Assembly: GCA_052103955.1 (NCBI GenBank)
Contig: JBQELO010000006.1
Span: 1 to 64,000 of the forward strand
Length of the DNA stretch: 64,000 nucleotides
Direction: 5' to 3'
Source of the DNA: Paenalcaligenes sp052103955
GTDB lineage: Bacteria > Pseudomonadota > Gammaproteobacteria > Burkholderiales > Burkholderiaceae_B
Below the pieces are notes generated by a model. The model saw nothing but the letters and a program-made list of their open reading frames with translations. It was not told the origin of the DNA and searched no databases. Every line of letters starts with the position of its first letter. The first letter of the stretch is position 1. A program made the translations under genes and the position numbers. Positions 33,853-42,456 of the stretch are shown here, piece after piece.

Positions 33853-35898
33853 ATGGACTTATCCTCTTCTTCCGTATCACCCATGGCGAATGCCATTCGT
33901 GCACTGGCGATGGATGCCGTGCAACAAGCCAAATCGGGACACCCTGGTGCGCCTATGGGGATGGCAGAAATTGCCGAAGTGCTGTGGACACGCCACCTCA
34001 AACACAATCCGTCCGACCCTACTTGGTTTGATCGCGACCGTTTCGTGTTGTCTAACGGCCATGGCTCGATGCTGATTTATGCATTGCTGCATTTGACTGG
34101 CTACGATTTGCCTATGGAAGAGTTGCGCAATTTCCGCCAGTTGCACTCGCGTACTGCGGGTCACCCGGAAGTTGGCGAAACAGCCGGTGTGGAAACCACC
34201 ACAGGTCCGTTGGGACAAGGTATTTCTAACGCCGTTGGTATGGCGCTGGCAGAAGCCTTGTTGGCTAAAGAATTTAATCGCCCCGGCCACAATGTTGTGG
34301 ACCACAACACGTATGCGTTTGTGGGTGACGGCTGCTTGATGGAAGGTATTTCCCATGAGGCATGTTCGTTGGCTGGCACTTTGAAGCTGTCCAAGCTGGT
34401 TGTGTTCTACGACGACAATGGTATTTCCATTGACGGTAAAGTAGCGTCCTGGTTTGGTGATAACACGCCAGAGCGCTTCCGCAGTTACGGCTGGAACGTT
34501 GTAGAAAACGTAGACGGTCACAGCGTAGAAGCACTGGAAAAAGCCGTACAACAAGCTAAAGCCTTTGTGAAAGAGGGTAACGGCCCAACTATCATTTGCT
34601 GTAAAACAGTTATTGGTAAGGGTTCTCCTAAGCTGGCAGGCTCTGAAAAATCGCACGGTGCACCGTTTGGCGCAGAAGAAATTGCTGCTACACGCGCAGC
34701 AATTGGCTGGCCACACGCTGCCTTTGAAATTCCTGCGGATGTGTACGAATACTGGGATGGCCGTAGCAAAGGTGCTGCAGCGCAATCCGAGTGGGAACAG
34801 CGCTTTGCCGCTTACCAAGCAGAACACCCAGAACTGGCTAAAGAATTGGCCCGTCGTCTGCGTAGCGAATTACCTGCTAACTTCGACGAGTTGGCGCAAG
34901 AGTTGTTGAATAAAACTCAAGCTGCTGCACAAACCGTTGCTACACGTAAAGCGTCCCAATTGGCCATTGAAGGCCTGGTAGATGGCTTGCCTGAAATGCT
35001 AGGTGGTTCGGCTGATTTGACCGGTTCTAACCTGACTAACTGGCCTGGTGTGGTTGCTGTACGTGCTACAGACGATGGTGTGCAGTTCGGACGCCACATC
35101 AACTACGGTGTACGTGAGTTTGGTATGGCTGCGGTGATGAACGGCATGGCCTTGCATGGTGGTTACCTGCCATTTGGCGGTACTTTCCTGACGTTTTCTG
35201 ACTACTCCCGTAACGCCATTCGTATGGCTGCATTGATGAAGCAGCGCGTGGTGCATGTATTTACCCACGACTCCATTGGTTTGGGTGAAGACGGCCCTAC
35301 CCACCAATCTATTGAGCATGCTTCCAGCCTGCGTCTGATTCCTAACCTGCACGTATGGCGTCCTTGTGACACCACCGAAACAGCCGTGGCATGGATTGAG
35401 TCCGTACGTCGCCCTGCTAGCGTGGGGTTGAATGTGAAGGACGGTGGCCCAAGCGCGTTGCTGTTGTCGCGTCAAAACTTGCCATTTATCGAACGTGATA
35501 GCAAAACCGTTGCAGCGATTGCTCGCGGTGGTTATGTATTGCGTGACGCTGATAATGCGCGTGCCATCATCATGGCAACGGGTTCCGAAGTAGAGCTGGC
35601 CTTGGCTGCTCAAGCGGAATTGGCGAACAAAGGTATTGCTGTGCGCGTGGTTTCTATGCCTTGCACCAATATTTTTGATGCTCAAGACAAAGCATGGCGC
35701 GACGAGGTATTGCCTGCTGGGTTGCCACGTGTGGCAATTGAAGCTGGTTCCACTGGTTTGTGGCACAAATATGTAGGCCTAGAGGGTGCTGTTCTGGGTA
35801 TAGACAGCTACGGTGCGTCTGCGCCGGCTGATGTACTATTCGAGCACTTTGGGCTGACCGCTGCGAAGCTGGTCGCTGCTGTAGAAAAGATTTTGTAA
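33853..35898 (+). CDS. tktA: Transketolase
   Basis: The full-length household transketolase of the pentose-phosphate pathway, 681 residues from ATG 33853 (AAGAG upstream). An upstream ATG at 33808 would add a non-conserved stretch. TPP motif: GDGCLMEGISHEA with the NG partner (DDNGISIDG); catalytic histidines in KSGHPGAPMGMAE and GSEKSHGAPFG; pyrimidine-domain glutamate in REFGMAAVMNG; phosphate-binding HDSIGLGEDGPTHQ. It is followed after 15 bases by gap and is clearly distinct from the split pair near 20 kb. Confidence 0.98.
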   Translation: MDLSSSSVSPMANAIRALAMDAVQQAKSGHPGAPMGMAEIAEVLWTRHLKHNPSDPTWFDRDRFVLSNGHGSMLIYALLHLTGYDLPMEELRNFRQLHSRTAGHPEVGETAGVETTTGPLGQGISNAVGMALAEALLAKEFNRPGHNVVDHNTYAFVGDGCLMEGISHEACSLAGTLKLSKLVVFYDDNGISIDGKVASWFGDNTPERFRSYGWNVVENVDGHSVEALEKAVQQAKAFVKEGNGPTIICCKTVIGKGSPKLAGSEKSHGAPFGAEEIAATRAAIGWPHAAFEIPADVYEYWDGRSKGAAAQSEWEQRFAAYQAEHPELAKELARRLRSELPANFDELAQELLNKTQAAAQTVATRKASQLAIEGLVDGLPEMLGGSADLTGSNLTNWPGVVAVRATDDGVQFGRHINYGVREFGMAAVMNGMALHGGYLPFGGTFLTFSDYSRNAIRMAALMKQRVVHVFTHDSIGLGEDGPTHQSIEHASSLRLIPNLHVWRPCDTTETAVAWIESVRRPASVGLNVKDGGPSALLLSRQNLPFIERDSKTVAAIARGGYVLRDADNARAIIMATGSEVELALAAQAELANKGIAVRVVSMPCTNIFDAQDKAWRDEVLPAGLPRVAIEAGSTGLWHKYVGLEGAVLGIDSYGASAPADVLFEHFGLTAAKLVAAVEKIL

Positions 35899-35913
35899 AT
35901 TAGGAGATCCAAG

Positions 35914-36930
35914 ATGACGATTCGCGTCGCTATCAATGGTTATGGTCGTATTGGACGCATGACACTGCGCGCTCATTACGAGTACGGTAAAAAACACGGT
36001 ATTGAGATCGTGGCGATCAATGCTCCTGGCCAAGACGAAGTGGCTAGACACCTGACTCGCTTCGATACAGTGCATGGCCGTTTCAATGCCGATGTAGAGC
36101 TGGAAGGTAAAGAATACTTGATCATCAACGGTGATCGTATTCGTTTGTTGTCTGAGCGTGATCCTACTAAATTGCCTTGGGGCGAATTGAATGTAGACGT
36201 GGTCATGGATTGCACAGGTCGCTTTACTACTAAAGAAGCGGCTAGCGCACACTTGCAAGCCGGTGCTAAGAAAGTATTGATTTCTGCACCCGGTGGCAAA
36301 GATGTAGACGCAACGATTGTGTACGGTGTGAACCACAACGTGCTGAAAGCGACTGACACCGTTGTGTCTAACGCATCGTGCACGACTAACTGCTTGGCAC
36401 CATTGGCCCAGCCTTTGAATCAAGAGTTGGGGATTGTGAACGGTTTGATGACCACTATTCACGCCTTCACTAACGACCAAGTACTGATCGACGTTGCTCA
36501 CAAAGACTTGCGTCGTGCGCGTGCCGCAACCATGAGCATGATCCCAACCAAAACTGGTGCAGCGGCAGCAGTAGGTTTGGTATTGCCAGAGTTGAATGGC
36601 AAGTTGGATGGTTACGCTGTGCGCGTACCTACCATCAACGTGTCTATGGTAGACCTGACATTTGTAGCGGCTCGTCCTACTAGCGTAGAAGAAGTAAACA
36701 GCATCCTGAAAAAAGCTTCTCAAGGCGCATTGAAAGGCGTGCTGGATTACAGCGACGAACCTCTGGTGTCCATGGATTACAACCACAGCACAGCGTCTAG
36801 CACTGTGGATTCCATGTTGACCAAAGTATCCGGTGGCAACTTAGTGAAAGTGGCTGCATGGTACGACAACGAATGGGCTTTCTCCGTGCGTATGCTGGAT
36901 ACGGCTCATGCGATGATGACCGCAAAATAA
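35914..36930 (+). CDS. gap: Glyceraldehyde-3-phosphate dehydrogenase, type I
   Basis: A 338-residue GAPDH. The NAD fold starts NGYGRIGRMTLRA, the catalytic cysteine is C156 in SNASCTTNCLAP, and the active-site histidine lies in TTIHAFTNDQ. The cofactor pocket is unusual: where NAD-specific GAPDHs have Asp after VAIN, this has Ala (VAINAPGQDE, A37), and the L-P pair at about 187-188 is replaced by V194-A195. In GAPDH engineering and GapB-type enzymes such changes go with NADP use; Epd-like activity is another possibility. AGGAG precedes the ATG. Confidence 0.95.
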   Translation: MTIRVAINGYGRIGRMTLRAHYEYGKKHGIEIVAINAPGQDEVARHLTRFDTVHGRFNADVELEGKEYLIINGDRIRLLSERDPTKLPWGELNVDVVMDCTGRFTTKEAASAHLQAGAKKVLISAPGGKDVDATIVYGVNHNVLKATDTVVSNASCTTNCLAPLAQPLNQELGIVNGLMTTIHAFTNDQVLIDVAHKDLRRARAATMSMIPTKTGAAAAVGLVLPELNGKLDGYAVRVPTINVSMVDLTFVAARPTSVEEVNSILKKASQGALKGVLDYSDEPLVSMDYNHSTASSTVDSMLTKVSGGNLVKVAAWYDNEWAFSVRMLDTAHAMMTAK

Positions 36931-36944
36931 ATACAGCGGCTCAA

Positions 36945-36967
36945 AAAGGCGGGGTTTCCCCGCCTTT
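36945..36967 (+). terminator. Hairpin between gap and pgk
   Basis: AAAGGCGGGG and CCCCGCCTTT pair perfectly around TTT. Only a short T run follows, so it may attenuate or process, leaving some read-through into pgk. Confidence 0.6.
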
Positions 36968-36990
36968 GTCGTGCCTAGGATAAAGCAATC

Positions 36991-38187
36991 ATGATTACTA
37001 CGATTAAAACTTTGAGCCAGCTGATCGCCGACGGTCAAGTTGCTGGCAAACGCGTGCTGATTCGTTCAGACATGAACGTGCCTATGGCAGGCGGCGTCAT
37101 TACAGAAGACACACGTATTCGTGCGTCCTTAGAAGCCATTCGTATGGCGTTGGATGCGGGCGCTGCTGTGATGGTCATGAGCCATTTGGGCAGACCCAAA
37201 GAGGGCGAGATCATGCCTCGCGATACGTTGACTCCTATTGCTGAACGCGTAAGCGAACTGCTGGGTATTTCGGTACCACTGCAACGCGATTGGATTGAAG
37301 GGGTGGATATTGCTCCTGGTCAAATCGTGCTGTTGGAAAACTGCCGTTGCAATGTAGGTGAAAAAGCCAACGATGAAACCTTGGCGCGCAAAATGGCAGC
37401 CTTGTGCGACATCTACGTGAATGACGCGTTTGGTGCGGCGCACCGTGCGCAAGCATCTACTGAGGGTGTAGCTCGGTATGCGCCTATTGCATGCGCAGGC
37501 CCGTTGCTAGAAGCCGAGCTAAACGCATTGAGCCGTACCTTAACTGACCCCGCTCGTCCTTTAGTGGCAATTGTGGGCGGTGCTAAAGTTTCTACCAAAT
37601 TGTCTATTTTGTTGGCGTTGGCCGGTAAAGTGGATCAACTGATTGTTGGCGGTGGTATTGCTAACACTTTCATGCTGGCTAAAGGCTTGAAAGTAGGTAA
37701 GTCATTGGTAGAAGAAAGTCAGCTGGAAGAAGCACGCCAAGTGATCGCGCTGATGAAAGAGCGTGGCGCTGAAGTGCCTATTCCCGTGGACGTGGTATGT
37801 GCTAAAAGTTTTGCTACCGACGCTGAACCTACCGTGAAAGCGGCCACTGAGGTAGAAGACGATGATCTGATTTTGGATATTGGTCCAGAAACAGCTCAAC
37901 AGTTAGCTGGTATTTTGCGTAAAGCCGGTACGATTGTGTGGAACGGCCCAGTGGGCGTGTTTGAGTTCCCCAATTTTGCAGGCGGTACACGAGTGTTGGC
38001 ACAGGCTATTGCTGATTCAGGCGCTTTCTCTATCGCTGGTGGTGGTGACACCTTGGCCGCGATTGCCGCTTTTGATGTGGCCGACAAAATTGGCTATATC
38101 TCGACTGGTGGCGGTGCCTTCCTAGAGTTCTTGGAAGGCAAGAGCTTGCCAGCGGTAGCCGTACTGCAGGAACGCGCAGCAGAGTAA
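36991..38187 (+). CDS. pgk: Phosphoglycerate kinase
   Basis: Pgk interconverts 1,3-bisphosphoglycerate and 3-phosphoglycerate with ATP/ADP. The 398-residue protein has the substrate-site RSDMNVP (~25), MSHLGRPKEG (~68), the hinge VGGAKVSTKLSIL (~195), and the nucleotide site NGPVGVFEFPNFAGGT (~315) and GGGDTLAAI. It ends 17 bases before a convergent epimerase-like gene, whose coding end holds the likely pgk terminator. Confidence 0.98.
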   Translation: MITTIKTLSQLIADGQVAGKRVLIRSDMNVPMAGGVITEDTRIRASLEAIRMALDAGAAVMVMSHLGRPKEGEIMPRDTLTPIAERVSELLGISVPLQRDWIEGVDIAPGQIVLLENCRCNVGEKANDETLARKMAALCDIYVNDAFGAAHRAQASTEGVARYAPIACAGPLLEAELNALSRTLTDPARPLVAIVGGAKVSTKLSILLALAGKVDQLIVGGGIANTFMLAKGLKVGKSLVEESQLEEARQVIALMKERGAEVPIPVDVVCAKSFATDAEPTVKAATEVEDDDLILDIGPETAQQLAGILRKAGTIVWNGPVGVFEFPNFAGGTRVLAQAIADSGAFSIAGGGDTLAAIAAFDVADKIGYISTGGGAFLEFLEGKSLPAVAVLQERAAE

Positions 38188-38203
38188 CGGCCTAACTAGG
38201 GCG

Positions 38204-39043
38204 TTATAAAGCACGCAAAATGGCCTGATACCCTTGTAGGGTGTTAGGCCATTTTGGTGTCCAGCCCAGTTGTTTTAGGCGCTGATTATGCAGCCGTTTC
38301 CCTTGGGCTGGGGCCTTGTCATCACGTAGTGGTGGGGAGATGCCTAAAAACTCAGCTAGCTGGGTGTATAGCTCAATTTGTTCTAGCGGCGTGTCGTCGG
38401 TGCCCACATACACAGCGTGTGCTTCTGGATGTTGCAGCAGTACGCAGCAGGCTTGTACCACATCATCAATATGTATGCGGTTGGCCCAGTTTCCTGTTGA
38501 TGCGGGCACAACCCAACCAGGTTTACGTAAGCGTTGTAGCCAGTGCAGGCGTTCAGGCCCATAAATACCACTAAAACGTACGACGACGAGTTTGTCACCT
38601 AAGCGTTCGCGTAAACGAGTTTCGGCGTCTAGCAATGCTTGGCCATTAAATTGGGCGGGATGGGTGGGGCTGTTTTCGTCTAACCATGCCTCGCTGGCAC
38701 CATAGACTGCTGTAGATGACACAAACACAAAGCGTTGCAGTGCTTCTACATCTACCGCGTTGAGTAGATTGTTTAGGCCTGTTTCGTAGATGGCGGCATA
38801 GCCTGCGGTAGAGCGTTCGCTAGGTGTAGCGGTGTACAGCACATGACTAACTGTAGGCAGGTTTTGTAGGCTGCTGGCTTGGGTTAGGTCGGCTTGTATG
38901 GCGGGGATACTGTTGTCTTCCGGATTAGGGTTGCGTCGTAACGCCCATTGCGGGATATGTTGTGTGTGAAAGTGCTGATAGCAGCGTTTGGCAATGTCTC
39001 CGGCACCCGCATATAAAATCCCTGAGAATGATGGGTTAGACAT
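38204..39043 (-). CDS. NAD(P)-dependent epimerase-like SDR protein (YeeZ/NAD-rich atypical SDR)
   Basis: A 279-residue extended-SDR-like protein. The nucleotide site appears as LYAGAGDIAKRCYQHF (a G-x-G-x2-A variant), followed by VSSTAVYGASEAWLDENSP, the conserved S/T-x-YG site of this group, and RFSGIYGPERL. Such proteins are common in Betaproteobacteria, often named YeeZ-like, with unknown substrate. ATG 39043 was chosen for its AGGAG nine bases upstream. It diverges from the mogA-like gene. Confidence 0.85.
   Translation of the reverse strand: MSNPSFSGILYAGAGDIAKRCYQHFHTQHIPQWALRRNPNPEDNSIPAIQADLTQASSLQNLPTVSHVLYTATPSERSTAGYAAIYETGLNNLLNAVDVEALQRFVFVSSTAVYGASEAWLDENSPTHPAQFNGQALLDAETRLRERLGDKLVVVRFSGIYGPERLHWLQRLRKPGWVVPASTGNWANRIHIDDVVQACCVLLQHPEAHAVYVGTDDTPLEQIELYTQLAEFLGISPPLRDDKAPAQGKRLHNQRLKQLGWTPKWPNTLQGYQAILRAL
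38217..38255 (+). terminator. pgk terminator embedded in an opposite-strand coding end
   Basis: AAAATGGCCT and AGGCCATTTT form a 10-base stem with a second inner stem (ACCC/GGGT). The hairpin lies within the last codons of the convergent epimerase-like gene, encoding its near-C-terminal Lys-Trp-Pro-Asn to Gln-Ala-Ile stretch. Confidence 0.7.
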
Positions 39044-39140
39044 AACAAAAGCTCCTAGCAATAGAGTGGGCTATGCGTTTGCACTGAGGCTGGTTTTTAG
39101 GCATAGTGAATGGTTTGTTCCATTGTACTGTGAGGGACTT

Positions 39141-39761
39141 GTGAAAAAATTACAGCGCACACATCCAGATGAGTTACTCGTAGGGGTAGTATCCGTTTCG
39201 GATAGGGCCTCGGGTGGGCAATATCAAGATGAAGGCATTCCAGCATTAACAGCGTGGTTAGATAGCGCGTTGGTACAACCCGCACAGTGCGTATCACGTT
39301 TGGTGCCTGATGATGTCGACACAATTTCGGCTACGTTAAAAGAGCTGGTAGACGAACTGGGCTGCGACGTGGTGCTGACTACGGGTGGTACTGGTCCAGC
39401 GCGACGGGATGTCACCCCTGAAGCTACATTGGCCGTAGCAACGCGCGAAATGCCAGGTTTTGGTGAGCAAATGCGCCAAATTAGCCTGCGCTTTGTGCCT
39501 ACTGCTATTTTGTCGCGCCAAGTGGGTGTGTTACGCGAAACGGCTGATCACGCTGCGCTGATTTTAAATTTACCGGGCCAGCCTAAAGCGATACGGGAAA
39601 CCTTAGAAGGTTTGCGCGATGATCAGGGTAAAATAGTGGTGCCCGGTATTTTTGCGGCCGTGCCTTACTGTATAGATCTGATTGGTGGCCCATATGTGGA
39701 AACGCATGAGCACATAGTGTCGGCATTTCGCCCAAAATCGGCTCGTAGGCCCAAACAATAA
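39141..39761 (+). CDS. mogA: Molybdopterin adenylyltransferase-like protein (MogA/MoaB family)
   Basis: MogA adenylates molybdopterin before molybdenum insertion. The domain shows VGVVSVSDRASGGQYQDEGIP (start, split here), TTGGTGPARRDVTPEAT (the MPT-binding signature, TGGTGP-x2-RDVTPE) and LRETADHAALILNLPGQPKAI. GTG 39141, with GAGG six bases upstream, gives 206 residues, near the ~195 of E. coli MogA. The longer upstream frame would overlap the divergent gene. No other molybdenum-cofactor gene is nearby. Confidence 0.92.
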   Translation: MKKLQRTHPDELLVGVVSVSDRASGGQYQDEGIPALTAWLDSALVQPAQCVSRLVPDDVDTISATLKELVDELGCDVVLTTGGTGPARRDVTPEATLAVATREMPGFGEQMRQISLRFVPTAILSRQVGVLRETADHAALILNLPGQPKAIRETLEGLRDDQGKIVVPGIFAAVPYCIDLIGGPYVETHEHIVSAFRPKSARRPKQ

Positions 39762-39788
39762 TACGCAAAACAAGCAAGAATTCGTTTT

Positions 39789-39823
39789 CACCCGTAAAAT
39801 TACGGGTGATTTAGTTATTTTAT
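39789..39823 (+). terminator. Terminator between mogA-like gene and fba
   Basis: CACCCGTAAAATTACGGGTG folds into an 8-9 base stem, followed by a T-rich stretch (ATTTAGTTATTTT). Confidence 0.75.
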
Positions 39824-39844
39824 TCAAGTACTCAGGAGATCTTC

Positions 39845-40909
39845 ATGGCCTTGGTTTCCATGCGTCAGCTGTTGGATCATGCGGCTGAAAATGGCTACGG
39901 CATTCCCGCATTTAACGTGAACAATCTGGAGCAGGTCCAGGCAATCATGGAAGCGGCAGCTGAGACTGATAGCCCCGTTATCATGCAAGCTTCGGCAGGC
40001 GCCCGCAAATACGCAGGCGAAAAATTCCTGCAAGGTTTGATTCGTTCCGCAGTTGAAAGCTACCCGCATATTCCTGTGGTAATGCACCAGGATCACGGCC
40101 AATCCCCCGCTGTATGTAAAGGCGCCATCGAAATGGGCTTTAGCAGCGTGATGATGGATGGTTCGCTGGAAGAAGACGGTAAAACCGTTGCCGATTACGA
40201 GTACAACGTAGACGTTACTCGTCGCGTCGTAGAAATGGCCCACAAACTGGGTGTTACCGTTGAAGGTGAGTTGGGTTGCTTGGGTTCATTGGAAACCATG
40301 CAAGGCGACAAAGAAGACGGCCACGGTTTTGATGGCGTTCTGACGCTAGACGAATTGCTGACTAGCCCAGAGCAAGCGGCTGACTTCGTACGCCGTACAC
40401 AGTTGGATGCGTTGGCGATTGCTATTGGTACTAGCCACGGTGCATACAAGTTCACCCGTGAACCCACAGGCGATATCTTGTCTATTCAGCGCGTAAAAGA
40501 AATTCACGCTCGTTTGCCTAATACACACTTGGTGATGCATGGTAGTTCCAGCGTGCCACAAGAGTTGCTGGCTGAAATCCGTGAATTCGGTGGCGACATG
40601 AAAGAAACTTACGGTGTGCCCGTAGCGGAAATTCAAGAAGCTATCAAATACGGTGTACGCAAAGTGAACATCGATACAGACATTCGTTTGGCAATGACTG
40701 CTGCGATCCGTCGTTTCTTGTTTACTAACCCAGACAAGTTTGACCCACGTGAATACCTGAAGCCAGCTCGTGCTGCTGCCAAAGCAATTTGTGTAGCCCG
40801 TTACGAGCAGTTTGGTACTGCAGGTAATGCATCCAAAATCAAACCTATAGCCTTGGATGAAATTGCCCGACGCTATGCTTCGGGTGCACTGTCCCAACAG
40901 GTACAGTAA
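39845..40909 (+). CDS. fba: Fructose-1,6-bisphosphate aldolase, class II
   Basis: The zinc aldolase interconverts fructose-1,6-bisphosphate with DHAP and glyceraldehyde-3-phosphate. In the 354-residue protein the zinc ligands are His in MHQDHGQS (~80) and the two later histidines in GTSHGAYK (~200) and VMHGSSSVP (~235); the C-terminal phosphate-binding VNIDTDIRLA is intact. Length and motifs match the CbbA-like subgroup B. CAGGAG stands eight bases before the ATG. Confidence 0.97.
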   Translation: MALVSMRQLLDHAAENGYGIPAFNVNNLEQVQAIMEAAAETDSPVIMQASAGARKYAGEKFLQGLIRSAVESYPHIPVVMHQDHGQSPAVCKGAIEMGFSSVMMDGSLEEDGKTVADYEYNVDVTRRVVEMAHKLGVTVEGELGCLGSLETMQGDKEDGHGFDGVLTLDELLTSPEQAADFVRRTQLDALAIAIGTSHGAYKFTREPTGDILSIQRVKEIHARLPNTHLVMHGSSSVPQELLAEIREFGGDMKETYGVPVAEIQEAIKYGVRKVNIDTDIRLAMTAAIRRFLFTNPDKFDPREYLKPARAAAKAICVARYEQFGTAGNASKIKPIALDEIARRYASGALSQQVQ

Positions 40910-40914
40910 GGCTG

Positions 40915-40950
40915 AAATCAGGCCATCCCTTGGATGGCCTGATTTGTTTT
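40915..40950 (+). terminator. Terminator after fba
   Basis: AAATCAGGCCATCC and GGATGGCCTGATTT form a perfect 14-base stem around CTT, followed by GTTTT. Confidence 0.92.
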
Positions 40951-40974
40951 GTGGGACTAGCCACCCCTCTTTTA

Positions 40975-41010
40975 CTTGCTGCACGTCCGCCCGCAGCAAG
41001 GCGCTTTTTA
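40975..41010 (+). promoter_or_regulatory. Terminator-like hairpin just upstream of purC
   Basis: CTTGCTGC and GCAGCAAG (40975-41000) form an 8-base stem with a 10-base loop, followed by GCGCTTTTT and directly by the purC ribosome-binding site AAGGA. It may be an attenuator or a protein-binding site in the purC leader. Confidence 0.45.
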
Positions 41011-41018
41011 AGGAAAAC

Positions 41019-41903
41019 ATGGTGCAACAGGCGCTTTACGAATCCACTCTGAAATCCTTACCTTTGTTGGCACGCGGTAAAGTGCGCGACATGTACGCGG
41101 TAGGTGATGACAAACTTTTAGTGGTAGCTTCCGACCGATTGTCAGCTTTTGATGTGATCTTGGATGATCCTATCCCTGGTAAAGGGGCTGTGCTGACGAG
41201 TATGACGGAGTTTTGGCTGAAGAAGCTGGCGCATATCGTACCTAATCACTCTACTACCGTACGTGCAATTGATGTGGTGACTGCTGATGAGCAGGCACAA
41301 GTGAAAGACCGTGCTGTAGTGGTAAAGCGTTTAAAACCTATTATGGTAGAAGCCGTTGCGCGTGGTTATATCATTGGTTCGGGTTGGAAAGAATATCAAC
41401 AAACAGGCGCCATCTGCGGCATTGCTTTGCCAGCAGGGTTGCAACAAGCGAGTCAGTTGCCTGAGCCTATTTTTACCCCCGCTGCGAAAGCAGAAGCAGG
41501 CACTCACGATGAAAACGTAGATTTTTCGCATGTGGTGGCTGAAGTAGGTCAGTCTTTGGCTGAACAAATTCGCGATATTACATTGCGTCTGTACAAAGAA
41601 GCTGCCGCATATGCAGCAACGCGCGGCATTATCATTGCTGACACCAAGTTTGAGTTCGGTCTGGACGAAGACGGTGTCTTGCACCTGATGGATGAAGTGA
41701 TTACGCCAGACTCTTCCCGCTTCTGGGATGCGAGCAGCTATCAGCCAGGTACTAGCCCAGCGTCGTTTGATAAACAGTTTGTACGTGATTGGCTGGAAAC
41801 CCAAGATTGGGATAAAACAGCGCCAGCACCTCGCCTGCCTGCCGATGTACTGGCGCGCACGGCAGCCAAATACCAGGAAGCTCTGGATAAATTGACTAAG
41901 TAA
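41019..41903 (+). CDS. purC: Phosphoribosylaminoimidazole-succinocarboxamide synthase
   Basis: PurC joins CAIR and aspartate with ATP (purine pathway). In the 294-residue protein, LARGKVRDMYAV (~17), SDRLSAFDVILDDPIPGKG (~40), VEAVARGYIIGSGWKEY (~110) and IIADTKFEFG (~205) are the conserved motifs. It resembles the longer eukaryote-like SAICAR synthase form common in Betaproteobacteria. ATG 41019 (AAGGA eight bases before) was preferred over the open upstream frame. It starts purC-purE-purK-sua5. Confidence 0.97.
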   Translation: MVQQALYESTLKSLPLLARGKVRDMYAVGDDKLLVVASDRLSAFDVILDDPIPGKGAVLTSMTEFWLKKLAHIVPNHSTTVRAIDVVTADEQAQVKDRAVVVKRLKPIMVEAVARGYIIGSGWKEYQQTGAICGIALPAGLQQASQLPEPIFTPAAKAEAGTHDENVDFSHVVAEVGQSLAEQIRDITLRLYKEAAAYAATRGIIIADTKFEFGLDEDGVLHLMDEVITPDSSRFWDASSYQPGTSPASFDKQFVRDWLETQDWDKTAPAPRLPADVLARTAAKYQEALDKLTK

Positions 41904-41924
41904 TACGTGGAGTAAGGTAAGGAC

Positions 41925-42434
41925 ATGAACACAGTAGCACCCGTAACAGTAGGGGTAGTCATGGGGTCTTCCAGCGACTGGCCGGTGATGCAAAATGCAG
42001 CCGCCATTCTGGAAGAGTTTGGTATTGCCTTTGAAACCCTAGTGGTGTCGGCTCACCGTATGCCGTTGGATATGGTGGAGTACGGTCGTAAAGCCAGTGA
42101 TACAGGCATGAAAGCCATTATTGCTGGTGCGGGTGGTGCTGCTCATTTACCAGGTATGTTGGCCGCGCTGACAGAAGTGCCTGTGTATGGTGTGCCTGTA
42201 CCTTCACGTTATTTACGTGGTGAGGATTCGCTGTTGTCTATCGTGCAAATGCCTAAAGGTGTGCCAGTGGCTACCTTTGCTATTGGTGAAGCGGGTGCGG
42301 CTAATGCTGCCTTGCACGTAGTGGCGAATCTAGCCATGTATGACGATGCCTTGCGCACCAAACTGAACGCATTTCGTGCACGCCAAACAGAGGCAGCACG
42401 TAACATGCAAGTACCACCACCTGAACAGGCCTGA
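41925..42434 (+). CDS. purE: N5-carboxyaminoimidazole ribonucleotide mutase
   Basis: PurE moves the carboxylate of N5-CAIR to give CAIR. The 169-residue protein shows the class I motif MGSSSDWPVM, VSAHRMP with the active-site histidine, AGAGGAAHLPGM and GVPVATFAIGEAGAANAAL. It lies 21 bases after purC and 22 bases before purK. Confidence 0.98.
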   Translation: MNTVAPVTVGVVMGSSSDWPVMQNAAAILEEFGIAFETLVVSAHRMPLDMVEYGRKASDTGMKAIIAGAGGAAHLPGMLAALTEVPVYGVPVPSRYLRGEDSLLSIVQMPKGVPVATFAIGEAGAANAALHVVANLAMYDDALRTKLNAFRARQTEAARNMQVPPPEQA

Positions 42435-42456
42435 ATTTTTAGCTAAAGAGCAGTAT

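Noticed and set aside
33877..34827. Long minus-strand frame of 316 codons within the transketolase gene
   Set aside because: Shadow of a strongly conserved plus-strand gene; its residues are rich in Cys, His and Arg as expected of an antisense reading, with no domain.
35836..36786. Minus-strand frame of 316 codons across the end of tkt and gap
   Set aside because: Antisense to two recognised genes and lacking any motif.
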